NCBI GenBank assembly: GCA_035353175.1
Contig: DAOPZC010000046.1
Coordinates: forward strand, 1-38,626
Direction of reading: 5' to 3'
From: DAOPZC01 sp035353175
GTDB taxonomy: Bacteria > Verrucomicrobiota > Kiritimatiellia > RFP12 > UBA1067
DNA: 38,626 bases
Shown here: positions 26,901-34,391 of the stretch, piece after piece
Position numbering within the stretch: position 1 is the first letter of the stretch
Layout of the letters: each line of letters begins with the position of its first letter
Position numbers and translations under genes: made by a program
The notes under the pieces: model-generated
Told to the model about the DNA's origin: nothing
Database searches by the model: none
Seen by the model: the letters and a program-made list of their open reading frames with translations, nothing else

Positions 26901-27133
26901 TGGTTGCGGTTGGTATAGCAGGGGCATAGGCTCTCAATGGTGCCGTTCTCGCGGATGCGCAGCCGGGTGTGGATTTCGGACGCGGACTCGCGGGCGATGA
27001 CGCCTTCGATCAGGTCCCCCTTCATGTCGGCCTTCAGCACGGCGCCGCGGCGGACGAGCTGTTCGGCTTGGACATAAACCGACTCGCCGCCCCATTTGAC
27101 GAGCATGGCCTTGGTTATGTTTATTGGCCGCAT
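23942..27133 (-). CDS. SWIM zinc-finger SNF2-family helicase/ATPase
   Basis: A 1063-residue DNA translocase of the bacterial SNF2 class. An N-terminal SWIM-type zinc finger follows the CxC...CxH pattern at C70, C72, C82 and H84. The middle (about 110-570) is the variable SNF2-associated region. The helicase core has DEMGLGKT (619-626), VVCPTSLVENW (649-659), DEAQ (718-721), LTGTPVENSVADLWS (745-759), ILVFSQFVSMLKLL (914-927), GTGLNLTGADMVVHFDPWW (972-990) and QATDRAHRIGQ (997-1007). All helicase motifs look intact. Such proteins act on protein-DNA or RNA polymerase complexes; the specific role is unknown. Its stop abuts the MATE start. Upstream, only 4 bp separate it from the carrier gene end, so it probably belongs to a long minus-strand transcription unit. 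Confidence 0.95.
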   Translation of the reverse strand: MRPINITKAMLVKWGGESVYVQAEQLVRRGAVLKADMKGDLIEGVIARESASEIHTRLRIRENGTIESLCPCYTNRNQGLVCPHVVALGIALMLRHADPLREQKYQEDQRRSRRLTEVDPATYLQRSPHGVPASLALTLPPSWASDFWKGSIAVSLLVLTEGDARPAETVPRGTRLALSPADDNLLCVLEDICEGPPQGRFEVTAADFLNILAVASQTRLTVAGKSTLTVETVPVQTSLRVDLDQHTGELLIYPFTKLPFARAGELPVFLANGRQGRIYANGHIWPMKNVLPVPYHSIYQKDEIVPRERVINFLRRDLPCLRALIPVEFELQPDLFVAHPGKPVFHLELHGSRASLRATLTASYGPHRFPSGVPDTQAEFALPDPEDILAYHTRNLPAEKAAVSLLLHHGFTDEGTSYTLVGTREVLNFLGSSYPALVRNGWKIVFSEKLIQIVESFPVVTPVVQVAEKNGGWFDVGFTFDLPGRGALPPADIQRAINRGDSFLERDGQTLLIDGEAVESMRTIFSDCQSRESNVPGHFLMPSVYAPFVQASLNALDGIDVEDPPDWREKASQRNRAGSARLAPVPLGKLENTLRPYQKEGVYWLRFLESSGLNGLLADEMGLGKTLQTLTWLSLKRSDAQAHGKPALVVCPTSLVENWNREAETFVPDMRRLMISGPDREALFAKIPESDLVITSYALLRRDLDAYRAVQFSVAVLDEAQHIKNRSTQNAVAAKQINAVGKLVLTGTPVENSVADLWSIMDFLMPQYLGDYEQFRGGYELPIAAGDREGEIAQAKLRRKIHPFLLRRLKKDVAKDLPDKISKVSFCPLTLDQQRVYNDVLAESRRTIGDLVKAKGFDRSRFEILAILMRLRQVCCHLDLLKEHHKPGAYGEPSAKLDVFFELLDEAMDGGHRILVFSQFVSMLKLLRAELDQRGMSYCYLDGSTQDRLEQCQRFNLQPDIPVFLISLKAGGTGLNLTGADMVVHFDPWWNPAVEDQATDRAHRIGQKRTVYSIKLIAEHTVEEKVLAMQQKKQAVIDATIGATDETVMQKLSFDDIRELIGL

Positions 27134-27137
27134 GAAC

Positions 27138-28640
27138 TCATTGGGCCTGCGACGGCGCGAGAGGTGCTCCGTGCGCGGTCACGGCCTTGACGGGAGACGG
27201 GGCGTAAAGCGGACGGGGCATTTCCATGACGTTCAGCATGCCCCATGTGATCGCGCCGGTAAGCACGCCGATGAACAGCCCGATCTTGAGCCACTCGAAG
27301 AAGGCGATGTGGGCGTGGCCGCGTTTCTCGAGCAGGCCGAGCGCCACGATGTTGGCGGTCGACCCCACCACGGTGATGTTGCCGCCGAAACAGGCCCCGA
27401 AGAGCAGCGCCCACCAGAGGACCGAGTAGTCGGACGCGTGCTCCATCAGCGATTGGATGACCGGGTTAAAGGCCGCAACAAAAACGATGTTGTCGACGAA
27501 GGCCGAACCGACCGACGTGATGCCGATGACGAAAGGAACCAAGGCTTTCGGGCCGCCCGTGGTGAACTCGGCGAGTTTATCGGCCAGGTTGTTCGTGACG
27601 CCCTGCTCCTGCAGGCCGCCCGCGACGGCGAAGAGCAGCATGAAGAAAAGCAGCGTCCACCATTCGACTTCGTGCTCGACGTAGTGGCGCGCCCGCTGAG
27701 GACGGTAGACCATGAGCAGTCCGGCGATGATGAGCGGCGTGATGATGAGGAACGCGTTGGTGTTCTCGGCGCCGGTGAGCCCCAGAATGTTTTCGATCTG
27801 GTGGTGGAACGCGATGATCAGAACGGTCGTCATCAGCACGAAGAAGCCGCGACGGTGGGGGATGCGGACCAGGGGCCCCAGGCCTTGGTGGATCTTGCGG
27901 TGCTCCTCCATTTTGAGCGAGACTTCGGCGATGCTCTTGCGGTACCAGACCAGCACAACGGCCATGGTGGCGAGCAGCGAGGCGAGCGCGATCGGCACGG
28001 CCCCCAGCACGAACTGGCTGAACGTGAAGCCCGCTCGGTTGCCGATGAAGATGCCGACCGGATTGCCGAGCATTGTTGCGGCCGAACCGATGTTCGTGCA
28101 GAGAACGGCGATCAGCACGAACGGCGTGGCGCGGACTTTGAGCGTGTCGCAGACCTGGAAGACGAGGGCCAGCACGACGACGATCGAGGAGATCTCGCCG
28201 ATGAGGCTTGAGAGCAGGGCCGACAGCGCGCAGAGGATGATCGTGAACGTCGTCCCCGTCATCTTTTTCTTGTTGATGATGGACTGGATGATCCATGTGA
28301 GGAAGCCGAGGTCTTTGAGTGCGCCGACGATGATCATCATGCCGATGAGGAAGAGGATGATGTTCAGCTCGGTGGAACGCAGCATGCCGTGGAGGGTCAT
28401 GGCGTGCGTGCCGATGAGCACGGCGACGCCGAGAAACGCGGTGGCCACCCGGTGGGTCGGGAAGAAAAGCGTGGTGCAGATCACGGAAACGAACGTGCAC
28501 ACGGCGACTATGGGAAGCAGCGTCGGCGCGATGCCGAACCGATTGGCGCCCCAGCCCGCAAGAGCCGTGATGCCGGCCATGAAGCCGATTTTTCCGAGCG
28601 CGCGAAGAGGGGGGGTCTTGACGACGGGTTCGCTATACAT
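27138..28640 (-). CDS. Ion transporter (IT) superfamily carrier, NhaD/ArsB/SLC13-like
   Basis: A 500-residue polytopic inner-membrane protein with about 12 hydrophobic segments in two halves. The hallmark re-entrant motifs of the IT superfamily occur in both halves: NIGSAATMLGNP (183-194) and GGNITVVGSTAN (419-430). A polar motif SAFVDNIVF lies at 379-387. These fit Na+/H+ antiporters of the NhaD type, arsenite carriers of the ArsB type, and related anion carriers; I cannot decide the substrate. The start has a GGGAG box 9 nt upstream that overlaps the stop region of the EIIA-CBS gene, only 6 bp away. Tight coupling to a PTS-EIIA/CBS protein suggests that transport is controlled by phosphorylation or by adenine nucleotides. 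Confidence 0.9.
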   Translation of the reverse strand: MYSEPVVKTPPLRALGKIGFMAGITALAGWGANRFGIAPTLLPIVAVCTFVSVICTTLFFPTHRVATAFLGVAVLIGTHAMTLHGMLRSTELNIILFLIGMMIIVGALKDLGFLTWIIQSIINKKKMTGTTFTIILCALSALLSSLIGEISSIVVVLALVFQVCDTLKVRATPFVLIAVLCTNIGSAATMLGNPVGIFIGNRAGFTFSQFVLGAVPIALASLLATMAVVLVWYRKSIAEVSLKMEEHRKIHQGLGPLVRIPHRRGFFVLMTTVLIIAFHHQIENILGLTGAENTNAFLIITPLIIAGLLMVYRPQRARHYVEHEVEWWTLLFFMLLFAVAGGLQEQGVTNNLADKLAEFTTGGPKALVPFVIGITSVGSAFVDNIVFVAAFNPVIQSLMEHASDYSVLWWALLFGACFGGNITVVGSTANIVALGLLEKRGHAHIAFFEWLKIGLFIGVLTGAITWGMLNVMEMPRPLYAPSPVKAVTAHGAPLAPSQAQ

Positions 28641-28646
28641 AACAGG

Positions 28647-29582
28647 TCACTCCCTGAAGACTTTGTTCAAGAAAAGGGGCAGGTTAATGACGCCCATCAG
28701 CTTTTTGCCGTTGAGAACGTAGCAGCGTGACGCGTTGTGACGGGTCATTTCTCCGGCCACGGAGACCGCCGGCGCTTTCATTTGGACGGAGGCGAAATCT
28801 TCAAGGAGAATTTCGGACAGCCAAGTGCTCTGCTCGTTGTGGAGAATGGCCGTGAAGGGCTCAAAGTTGACGATTGGGGAGAGGTCCGACATCCAGAGCA
28901 GGTATTCCGGTAGGCACACTTTGAGCAGGACGCCGGCCCGGACGATTCCCACCATGTCGCCGTCGCGGTCCAGGACCGGGATCTCGTTGATCTGTTTGGC
29001 GATGAAGCAGTCGATGCAGGTCTTGAGGTTGTCGTTGTCGCGGAGGGAGATGAACTCGTCGTCCATGATGTCGGCCGCGCAGACGTAATCCGGCAGGACC
29101 ATGCCGCCGCGCTCGAAGAAACGCATGACTTCCTCGGCGGTCGCCAGCTGCGAAACCGAGCGGGCCGCGTCGCGGTCGCGCAAGATGTTGGCCAGGGCGC
29201 GCAGAATCTGCAGATAGAGCCCGGGCTGGTTGCGGGGGATGAGGACCAGCAGGATCAGGTGGACGGGCGGATGATCTTCGGAGAACGAGATGCCCTTGGC
29301 CGAGGTCGCGACACCGACGTAAGGCCGCTGGAGATCGTCCAGACGGGCGTGCGGGATGGCGATGCCGTTCGACACCACGGTGTCGCTGGCGTTCTCGCGT
29401 TCGATGATGGCGTTGTAATAGGAATCCACCTCCATAATCCCGTGGCCGTTGGCCAAGTGGGTCAGGAGCTGTCGAATCAGCTGGTTGCGCGAGACTTCTT
29501 CCTGATGGATCAGGATGTCGTCGGCGCTGAAAAAAGAGGTGAGCGCCAGGTTGATTTTCGGTGGTAAGGCTGTTTTTCGCAT
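28647..29582 (-). CDS. PTS EIIA-type domain fused to CBS domains
   Basis: A 311-residue cytoplasmic regulatory protein. Residues about 18-160 form a PTS EIIA domain of the fructose/nitrogen type: SNGIAIPHAR with the phospho-acceptor His78, preceded by the REN motif in IIERENASDT. Residues about 168-311 hold a CBS pair: MDDEFISLRDNDNL with NEIPVLDRDGDMVGIV, then a second unit ending CYVLNGKKLMGVINL. I chose the ATG at 29580-29582 because it gives the normal EIIA N-terminus and is preceded by AGAGGGGA; in-frame starts at 29615 (ATG) and 29627 (GTG) are possible. It is the first gene before the IT-superfamily carrier and likely regulates it. No PTS phosphotransferase or sugar-permease gene lies in the window, so it acts as an orphan or receives phosphate from components elsewhere. 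Confidence 0.9.
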   Translation of the reverse strand: MRKTALPPKINLALTSFFSADDILIHQEEVSRNQLIRQLLTHLANGHGIMEVDSYYNAIIERENASDTVVSNGIAIPHARLDDLQRPYVGVATSAKGISFSEDHPPVHLILLVLIPRNQPGLYLQILRALANILRDRDAARSVSQLATAEEVMRFFERGGMVLPDYVCAADIMDDEFISLRDNDNLKTCIDCFIAKQINEIPVLDRDGDMVGIVRAGVLLKVCLPEYLLWMSDLSPIVNFEPFTAILHNEQSTWLSEILLEDFASVQMKAPAVSVAGEMTRHNASRCYVLNGKKLMGVINLPLFLNKVFRE

Positions 29583-29595
29583 GGGGTGATCCCCT
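29580..29595 (-). promoter_or_regulatory. Hairpin covering the Shine-Dalgarno of the EIIA-CBS gene
   Basis: On the minus strand GGGG-ATCA-CCCC immediately precedes the ATG. The GGGG arm is the core of the AGAGGGGA ribosome-binding site, so pairing would mask it. The stem is only 4 bp and may be too weak alone. Confidence 0.4.
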
Positions 29596-29665
29596 CTACC
29601 GTCCACGCACGCCATGTCAATCAACACTTACAAGCGGACGGTTCATTTGTACCGTAATTGCCATT

Positions 29666-29694
29666 AAGATAGCCGATTTGGCGGAGCGGCACAA
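29666..29694 (-). promoter_or_regulatory. Candidate promoter of the EIIA-CBS/carrier operon
   Basis: On the minus strand TTGTGC (29689-29694) and TATCTT (29666-29671) are separated by 17 bp, which fits a sigma-70 promoter. Initiation would be near 29659, giving a leader of about 77 nt that contains a small inverted repeat, ACGGT (29638-29642) with ACCGT (29651-29655). Confidence 0.4.
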
Positions 29695-29812
29695 TAAAAA
29701 CGCGTTATCGGCTTGCGTGTTTGCGAGTCGCAACATACACTCGATCGCAAACCGTGGATTCGGTTGCTTCGCGGTAGGGTTTGTCGGCTGAAAACGCTCA
29801 TGGAGGCAGACT

Positions 29813-31156
29813 ATGAACAGACGTCAGTTTATGGCGGCGACGGGGGGCGCGATGCTGTGGGGGACGAGCCGGGCGTGGGCCGGCGCGAACGACCGGGTGC
29901 GCGTGGCGGTTGTTGGGGTCCATGGCATGGGGCAGAGTCACATTAAGGCCTACACCGCGCTGCCGAACGTCGAGGTTGCGGCACTGTGCGATGTGGATGC
30001 GAATCAGTTCGCCCCGGTCATTCGGAAACATTTCGCGGACAAAGGGCTGAAGACGCCGAAGACCTATACCGATCTGCGCAAGCTGTATGAGGACAAAGAG
30101 ATCGATGCCGTCTCGGTCGTGACCCCGAACCATTGGCATACGTTGGCGGCGATCTGGGCGATCCAGGCCGGCAAGCACGTCTCGGTGGAGAAGCCCTGCT
30201 GCCACAACGTTTACGAGGGCCAGAAGCTGGTCGAGGCCGCCAAGAAGTACAAGGTGCTGGTGCAGGACGGCGCGGAGCAACGCAGCAACCCGTGTGCGCA
30301 GACGATGGCCAAATTTCTGCATGCGGGCGGTCTCGGGGAGGTCTATATGGCCAAGGGCCTCTGCTACAAGTGGCGTAACACGATCGGCCGTTATCCCGAC
30401 GAGCCGGTGCCTGCGGGCGTGGATTACGACCTGTGGCTCGGCCCCGCGCCGAAGCGGCCCTTCAACAAGAACCGGTTCCACTACAACTGGCACTGGAACT
30501 GGGACTACGGCTGCGGCGACATGGGCAACCAGGGCGTGCATGAGATGGACATTGCGCGCTGGGGCCTGGGCGTGACGCTGCCGACCAAGGTCACGGCCAT
30601 GGGCGGACATTTCATGTTCGACGATGTGCAGGAAACGCCCAATGTGCTGATGGCGATGTTCGAGTTTCCCAATCCCGCGGGCGGCGGCGACAAGAAGAAA
30701 ATGCTGCAGTTCGAGGTGCGCCACTGGATCGCGAACGGCGAGGACGGCCTGTGGCTCAAGGGCGCCTCGCAGGGCAACGGCTACATGGCCACGAGCGGGG
30801 GCAATGTGACCGGCAACCTCTTCTTCGGGTCAAAGGGCTATATGGCCAAAGACGTGAACGAGTGGCGGACTTTCATGGGAGAGAAGCGCGAACCTGGCGA
30901 AACCGGCTCCGGCACGGGCAACCACTACGAGAATTTCGTGAATGCGATCCGCGCGCCCGACCCTGCGGCGTTCAACAAGGGAATCGAGGATGGGTTCTAT
31001 TCCTGCGCCGTGATCCATCTCGGGAACATCGCGTACCGCTTGGGGCGTACGCTCGCCTTCGACCCTGCAACGATGCGTTTTCCAAACGATGCCGAAGCCA
31101 ATGCTCTGCTGACCCGCGAATACCGCGCGCCTTATGTGGTGCCCGACCAGGTGTGA
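29813..31156 (+). CDS. Tat-exported Gfo/Idh/MocA-family oxidoreductase
   Basis: A 447-residue NAD(P)-dependent sugar or inositol dehydrogenase-like protein. The N-terminus MNRRQFMAATGGAMLWG is a twin-arginine signal, so the enzyme is probably folded with its cofactor and exported to the periplasm. The Rossmann domain begins at VRVAVVGVHGMGQSH (29-43), and the family's EKP motif is at 126-128. The C-terminal beta domain includes NWHWNWDYGCGDMGNQGVHEMD, part of the substrate site in secreted members. The length fits the exported Gfo/Idh/MocA proteins abundant in Planctomycetota, Verrucomicrobiota and Lentisphaerota. GGAGG lies about 7 nt before the ATG. The gene is alone on its strand, with a 230-bp divergent region upstream and a 78-bp convergent gap downstream. 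The specific sugar substrate cannot be told from sequence. Confidence 0.92.
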   Translation: MNRRQFMAATGGAMLWGTSRAWAGANDRVRVAVVGVHGMGQSHIKAYTALPNVEVAALCDVDANQFAPVIRKHFADKGLKTPKTYTDLRKLYEDKEIDAVSVVTPNHWHTLAAIWAIQAGKHVSVEKPCCHNVYEGQKLVEAAKKYKVLVQDGAEQRSNPCAQTMAKFLHAGGLGEVYMAKGLCYKWRNTIGRYPDEPVPAGVDYDLWLGPAPKRPFNKNRFHYNWHWNWDYGCGDMGNQGVHEMDIARWGLGVTLPTKVTAMGGHFMFDDVQETPNVLMAMFEFPNPAGGGDKKKMLQFEVRHWIANGEDGLWLKGASQGNGYMATSGGNVTGNLFFGSKGYMAKDVNEWRTFMGEKREPGETGSGTGNHYENFVNAIRAPDPAAFNKGIEDGFYSCAVIHLGNIAYRLGRTLAFDPATMRFPNDAEANALLTREYRAPYVVPDQV

Positions 31157-31234
31157 GGCGATGGGCGGCTTGTCGGGAAACGGCCCAGATCACGCCTGCG
31201 GGCTCCGCCAATCTTCCGCTGTCCCCGTGCGCCA

Positions 31235-34200
31235 TCATTCCGTTTTTGTCGGCGTGCGTTTGCCGAAGGTCTTTTGGACCTGCACGTAGAACAGGGGAGC
31301 AAAGAGGATCACGAGGAATGTGGCCGTGATCATTCCGCCCAGAACGCCGGTTCCGATCGCGTGTTGCGCGCCTGCGCCGGCTCCCGTGGTCAGTGTCATG
31401 GGAAGCACCCCGAAGCCGAAAGCCAACGAGGTCATCACGATCGGGCGGAAACGCAGCTTGGATCCCTCCATCGCGGCTTCGATCAACCCCATGCCCTGTT
31501 CGACGCGGGCTTTGGCGAACTGGACGATCAGGATGGCGTTCTTGACGGTCAGCCCCATCGTGGTCAGCAGCCCGATCTGGAAGTAGACGTCGTTGTGCAG
31601 CCCCCGCAGGTCTGAGGCGATGACGCCGCCGATGATCCCGAGCGGCAGGACCAGCAGGATCGAGACGGGAACGGTCCAGCTTTCGTAAAGGGCCGCGAGG
31701 CACAGGAAGATCACCAAGACTGAGAAGGCGAAAAGGGGCCCGGTCTGGGTGCCTGCCTGCCGCTCCTGATAGGAAAGGCCTGTCCAGTCGAATCCGATCT
31801 GGCGAGGCAGCTGCTGGGCGGCATCCTCCATGGCCTGCATCGCCTCGCCGGAACTCCTTCCCGGCGCCGGCTCGGCTTGGATGTTGAGGGACGGGAAGGC
31901 ATTGTAGCGCTCCAGCCTCGGAGAGCCGATGATCCAGTGCCCGGAGGCGAACGTGGAATAGGGCACCATCAAGCCCTCCGTGTTGCGCACGTAGAGCTTG
32001 TCCAGGTTCTCGGGAAGCATGCGGAACGGCGCATCGGCTTGGATGTCCACGTGTTTGATCCGCCCGTCTTTGATGAAATCGTTCACGTAAGAGCCGCCGA
32101 AAGCCGTCGAGATGGTGTTGTGGATGGAGGCGGCGGGGATCCCCAGCGTGCCGGCCTTTTCGTAATCGACGTCGATGCGGTATTCGGGGACGTCCTCCAG
32201 CCCGTTGAAGCGTATCCTGCTCAGCCGGGAATCCCGTGCCGCCATTTCGATGAGCTGGCTGCGGGCTTCCATCAGGCCCGTGTGCCCCAATCCCCGCCGG
32301 TCTTGCAACTGGAAATCGACGCCTTTCGCGTTGCCCAGTTCCAGAACGGCCGGCGGCGCAAAGACGTACACCATAGCGGTGCGGATTTTTGAAAAGGCGC
32401 GTATCGCCCGGTTGACCACCGCGTCGGCTTTCTGCTCCGGGCGGGTGCGAAGTTTCCAGTCCTTGAGCTTGATGAACCCCATGCCGATGTTCTGTCCCCG
32501 TCCGGACTGGTTCTGTCCCGCCGTTGTCATGCAGGACTCGACCGCGTCTTTCTCTTCTTCAAGAAAATAGCCTCTGACTTTCGCCATGACAGCTTGGGTC
32601 TGGGCCAGTGTGGATCCCGCCGGCAGCGTGGCTTGGAGCATCAGGACGCCTTGGTCTTCGTCGGGGAGGTAGCCCTTCGGCAGACGCATGAAGAGGAACG
32701 CCATGGCCGCTACGATCAGCAGAAAAAGAAGGATGTAGCGGAAGGCGTGAGCCAGAGCATGGCCGACCAGCCTCAGGTATCGGTTGCGGACGCCAAGAAA
32801 GCAGCGGTCGAACAGCCGGAAAAAGGGACGCAGGAACCGGACCCCGTTTTCCGCCGCTTCGTGCCCTTGGGGAACGGGTTTGAGAATCGTGGCGCAGAGC
32901 ACCGGCGTCAGGATCAGGGCCACCACGACGGAAAGGAGCATGGCCGCGACGACCGTCACGGAGAACTGACGGTAAATGACGCCCGTCGAACCGGAGAAAA
33001 ACGCCATGGGGCCGAAGACCGCGGCGAGTACGAGCCCGATGCCGATCAGGGCGGGCGTGATCTGGTCCATGGATAGGGCGGTCGCCTCTTTCGGCGAAAG
33101 GCCCTTTTCGCTCATGATCCGTTCAACGTTCTCCACCACGACGATGGCGTCGTCCACCAGCAGGCCGATGGCCAGCACCATGGCGAACATGGTCAGCATG
33201 TTGATCGAAAAGCCGGCCAGTCCCAGAACCGCAAAGGTGCCCAGCAGCACCACGGGCACGGCGATGGTCGGGATGAGAGTCGCCCTTAGGTTCCCCATGA
33301 ACAGGTACATGACCAGAAAAACCAGCGCGACCGCCTCGAACAGGGTCTTGACCACTTCTTCGATCGCAACTTGGGTGAAAGGCGTGGTGTCGTAGGGATA
33401 GATGACTTTCACTCCCGGCGGGAAATAGCGGCTCAACTCGTCCATCTTCGCTTTGATGGCGGCGGCCGTTTCCAGCGCGTTGGCGCCGGGCTCCTGCCGG
33501 ATGGACAAGGCGGCCGCCGGCTGGCCGTTGAAGGTCGTGATGCTGTCGGAGAGGTCGCTTCCCAATTCCGTTCTCGCGACGTCCTTGATCCGCACGCTGG
33601 AACCGTCAGAATTGATGCGGATGAGAATGTCGGCAAACTCCTCGGGCGTTCTGAGCAGGCTGCGGACGAGGATGGGGGCATTGAGGCGCTGCGCGTCCTC
33701 CGCCGGAGCGCCGCCGAACTGGCCGCCAGAGATCTCGACGTTGTAGGTCTGAAGCGCCTTGGTGACGTCTTCCACCGTCAGGTTGAAGCTTGTCAGCCTA
33801 TCGGGGTTGAGCCAGATGCGCATCGCATATTCGCCGCCGAAGCCCTCCACTTCGCCGATGCCCGGCACGCGCGCCAGCACCTGCTGCACCGTGGAGAGGG
33901 CGTAGTCTCGCAAATCGATGTCGTTCATGCTGCCGTCTTCGGAAATCAGCCCCACGATCATCAGATAATTCTTGGTGGATTTGCGGACGTTGACGCCCCG
34001 GCGCTGCACCACGTCGGGTAGCCGCGCCATCGCGAGCTGGAGCTTGTTCTGCACCTTGGCCCAGGCCAGATCGGGATCGGTTCCCGGGGCGAAGGTCAAC
34101 GTGATGGCGGAGATGCCAGCCGCGTCGCTGGTGCTGGACATGTACAGCAATTTGTCCAAGCCCGTCATCTGTTGCTCGATGATCTGCGTCACGCTGTTCT

Positions 34201-34375
34201 CGACCGTTTCCGCCGAGGCTCCCGGGTAAAGGCAGCCCACGCGGATGGAGGGCGGGGCGATGGGGGGATATTGAGAGATGGGGAGGGAGTGGATCGCCAA
34301 CCCGCCGAGCACCATGATCAGAATGGCGATGACCCAGGCGAAGACCGGACGGTTTAGGAAGAATCGCGAGAGCAT
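31235..34375 (-). CDS. RND multidrug efflux permease 1 (AcrB/HAE1-like)
   Basis: A complete 1046-residue inner-membrane pump of the hydrophobe/amphiphile efflux class, with the length of E. coli AcrB. The N-terminus MLSRFFLNRPVFAWVIAIL is the usual first membrane helix. The proton-relay aspartates are present in TM4 as LLVDDAIVVVEN (D408, D409), and the TM10 lysine in MGLTVKNAIL. Two large periplasmic loops carry family segments such as FAPPAVLELG and NDFIKDGRIKHV. A GGAGA box lies 7 nt before ATG; the gene follows the membrane-fusion protein after 16 bp and is the last gene of the efflux operon. It is strongly similar to permease 2 at the right edge over their shared C-terminal halves. No clear terminator hairpin is visible in the 78 bp before the convergent oxidoreductase gene. 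Confidence 0.96.
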   Translation of the reverse strand: MLSRFFLNRPVFAWVIAILIMVLGGLAIHSLPISQYPPIAPPSIRVGCLYPGASAETVENSVTQIIEQQMTGLDKLLYMSSTSDAAGISAITLTFAPGTDPDLAWAKVQNKLQLAMARLPDVVQRRGVNVRKSTKNYLMIVGLISEDGSMNDIDLRDYALSTVQQVLARVPGIGEVEGFGGEYAMRIWLNPDRLTSFNLTVEDVTKALQTYNVEISGGQFGGAPAEDAQRLNAPILVRSLLRTPEEFADILIRINSDGSSVRIKDVARTELGSDLSDSITTFNGQPAAALSIRQEPGANALETAAAIKAKMDELSRYFPPGVKVIYPYDTTPFTQVAIEEVVKTLFEAVALVFLVMYLFMGNLRATLIPTIAVPVVLLGTFAVLGLAGFSINMLTMFAMVLAIGLLVDDAIVVVENVERIMSEKGLSPKEATALSMDQITPALIGIGLVLAAVFGPMAFFSGSTGVIYRQFSVTVVAAMLLSVVVALILTPVLCATILKPVPQGHEAAENGVRFLRPFFRLFDRCFLGVRNRYLRLVGHALAHAFRYILLFLLIVAAMAFLFMRLPKGYLPDEDQGVLMLQATLPAGSTLAQTQAVMAKVRGYFLEEEKDAVESCMTTAGQNQSGRGQNIGMGFIKLKDWKLRTRPEQKADAVVNRAIRAFSKIRTAMVYVFAPPAVLELGNAKGVDFQLQDRRGLGHTGLMEARSQLIEMAARDSRLSRIRFNGLEDVPEYRIDVDYEKAGTLGIPAASIHNTISTAFGGSYVNDFIKDGRIKHVDIQADAPFRMLPENLDKLYVRNTEGLMVPYSTFASGHWIIGSPRLERYNAFPSLNIQAEPAPGRSSGEAMQAMEDAAQQLPRQIGFDWTGLSYQERQAGTQTGPLFAFSVLVIFLCLAALYESWTVPVSILLVLPLGIIGGVIASDLRGLHNDVYFQIGLLTTMGLTVKNAILIVQFAKARVEQGMGLIEAAMEGSKLRFRPIVMTSLAFGFGVLPMTLTTGAGAGAQHAIGTGVLGGMITATFLVILFAPLFYVQVQKTFGKRTPTKTE

Positions 34376-34391
34376 GTTGCGTCTCCGATGA

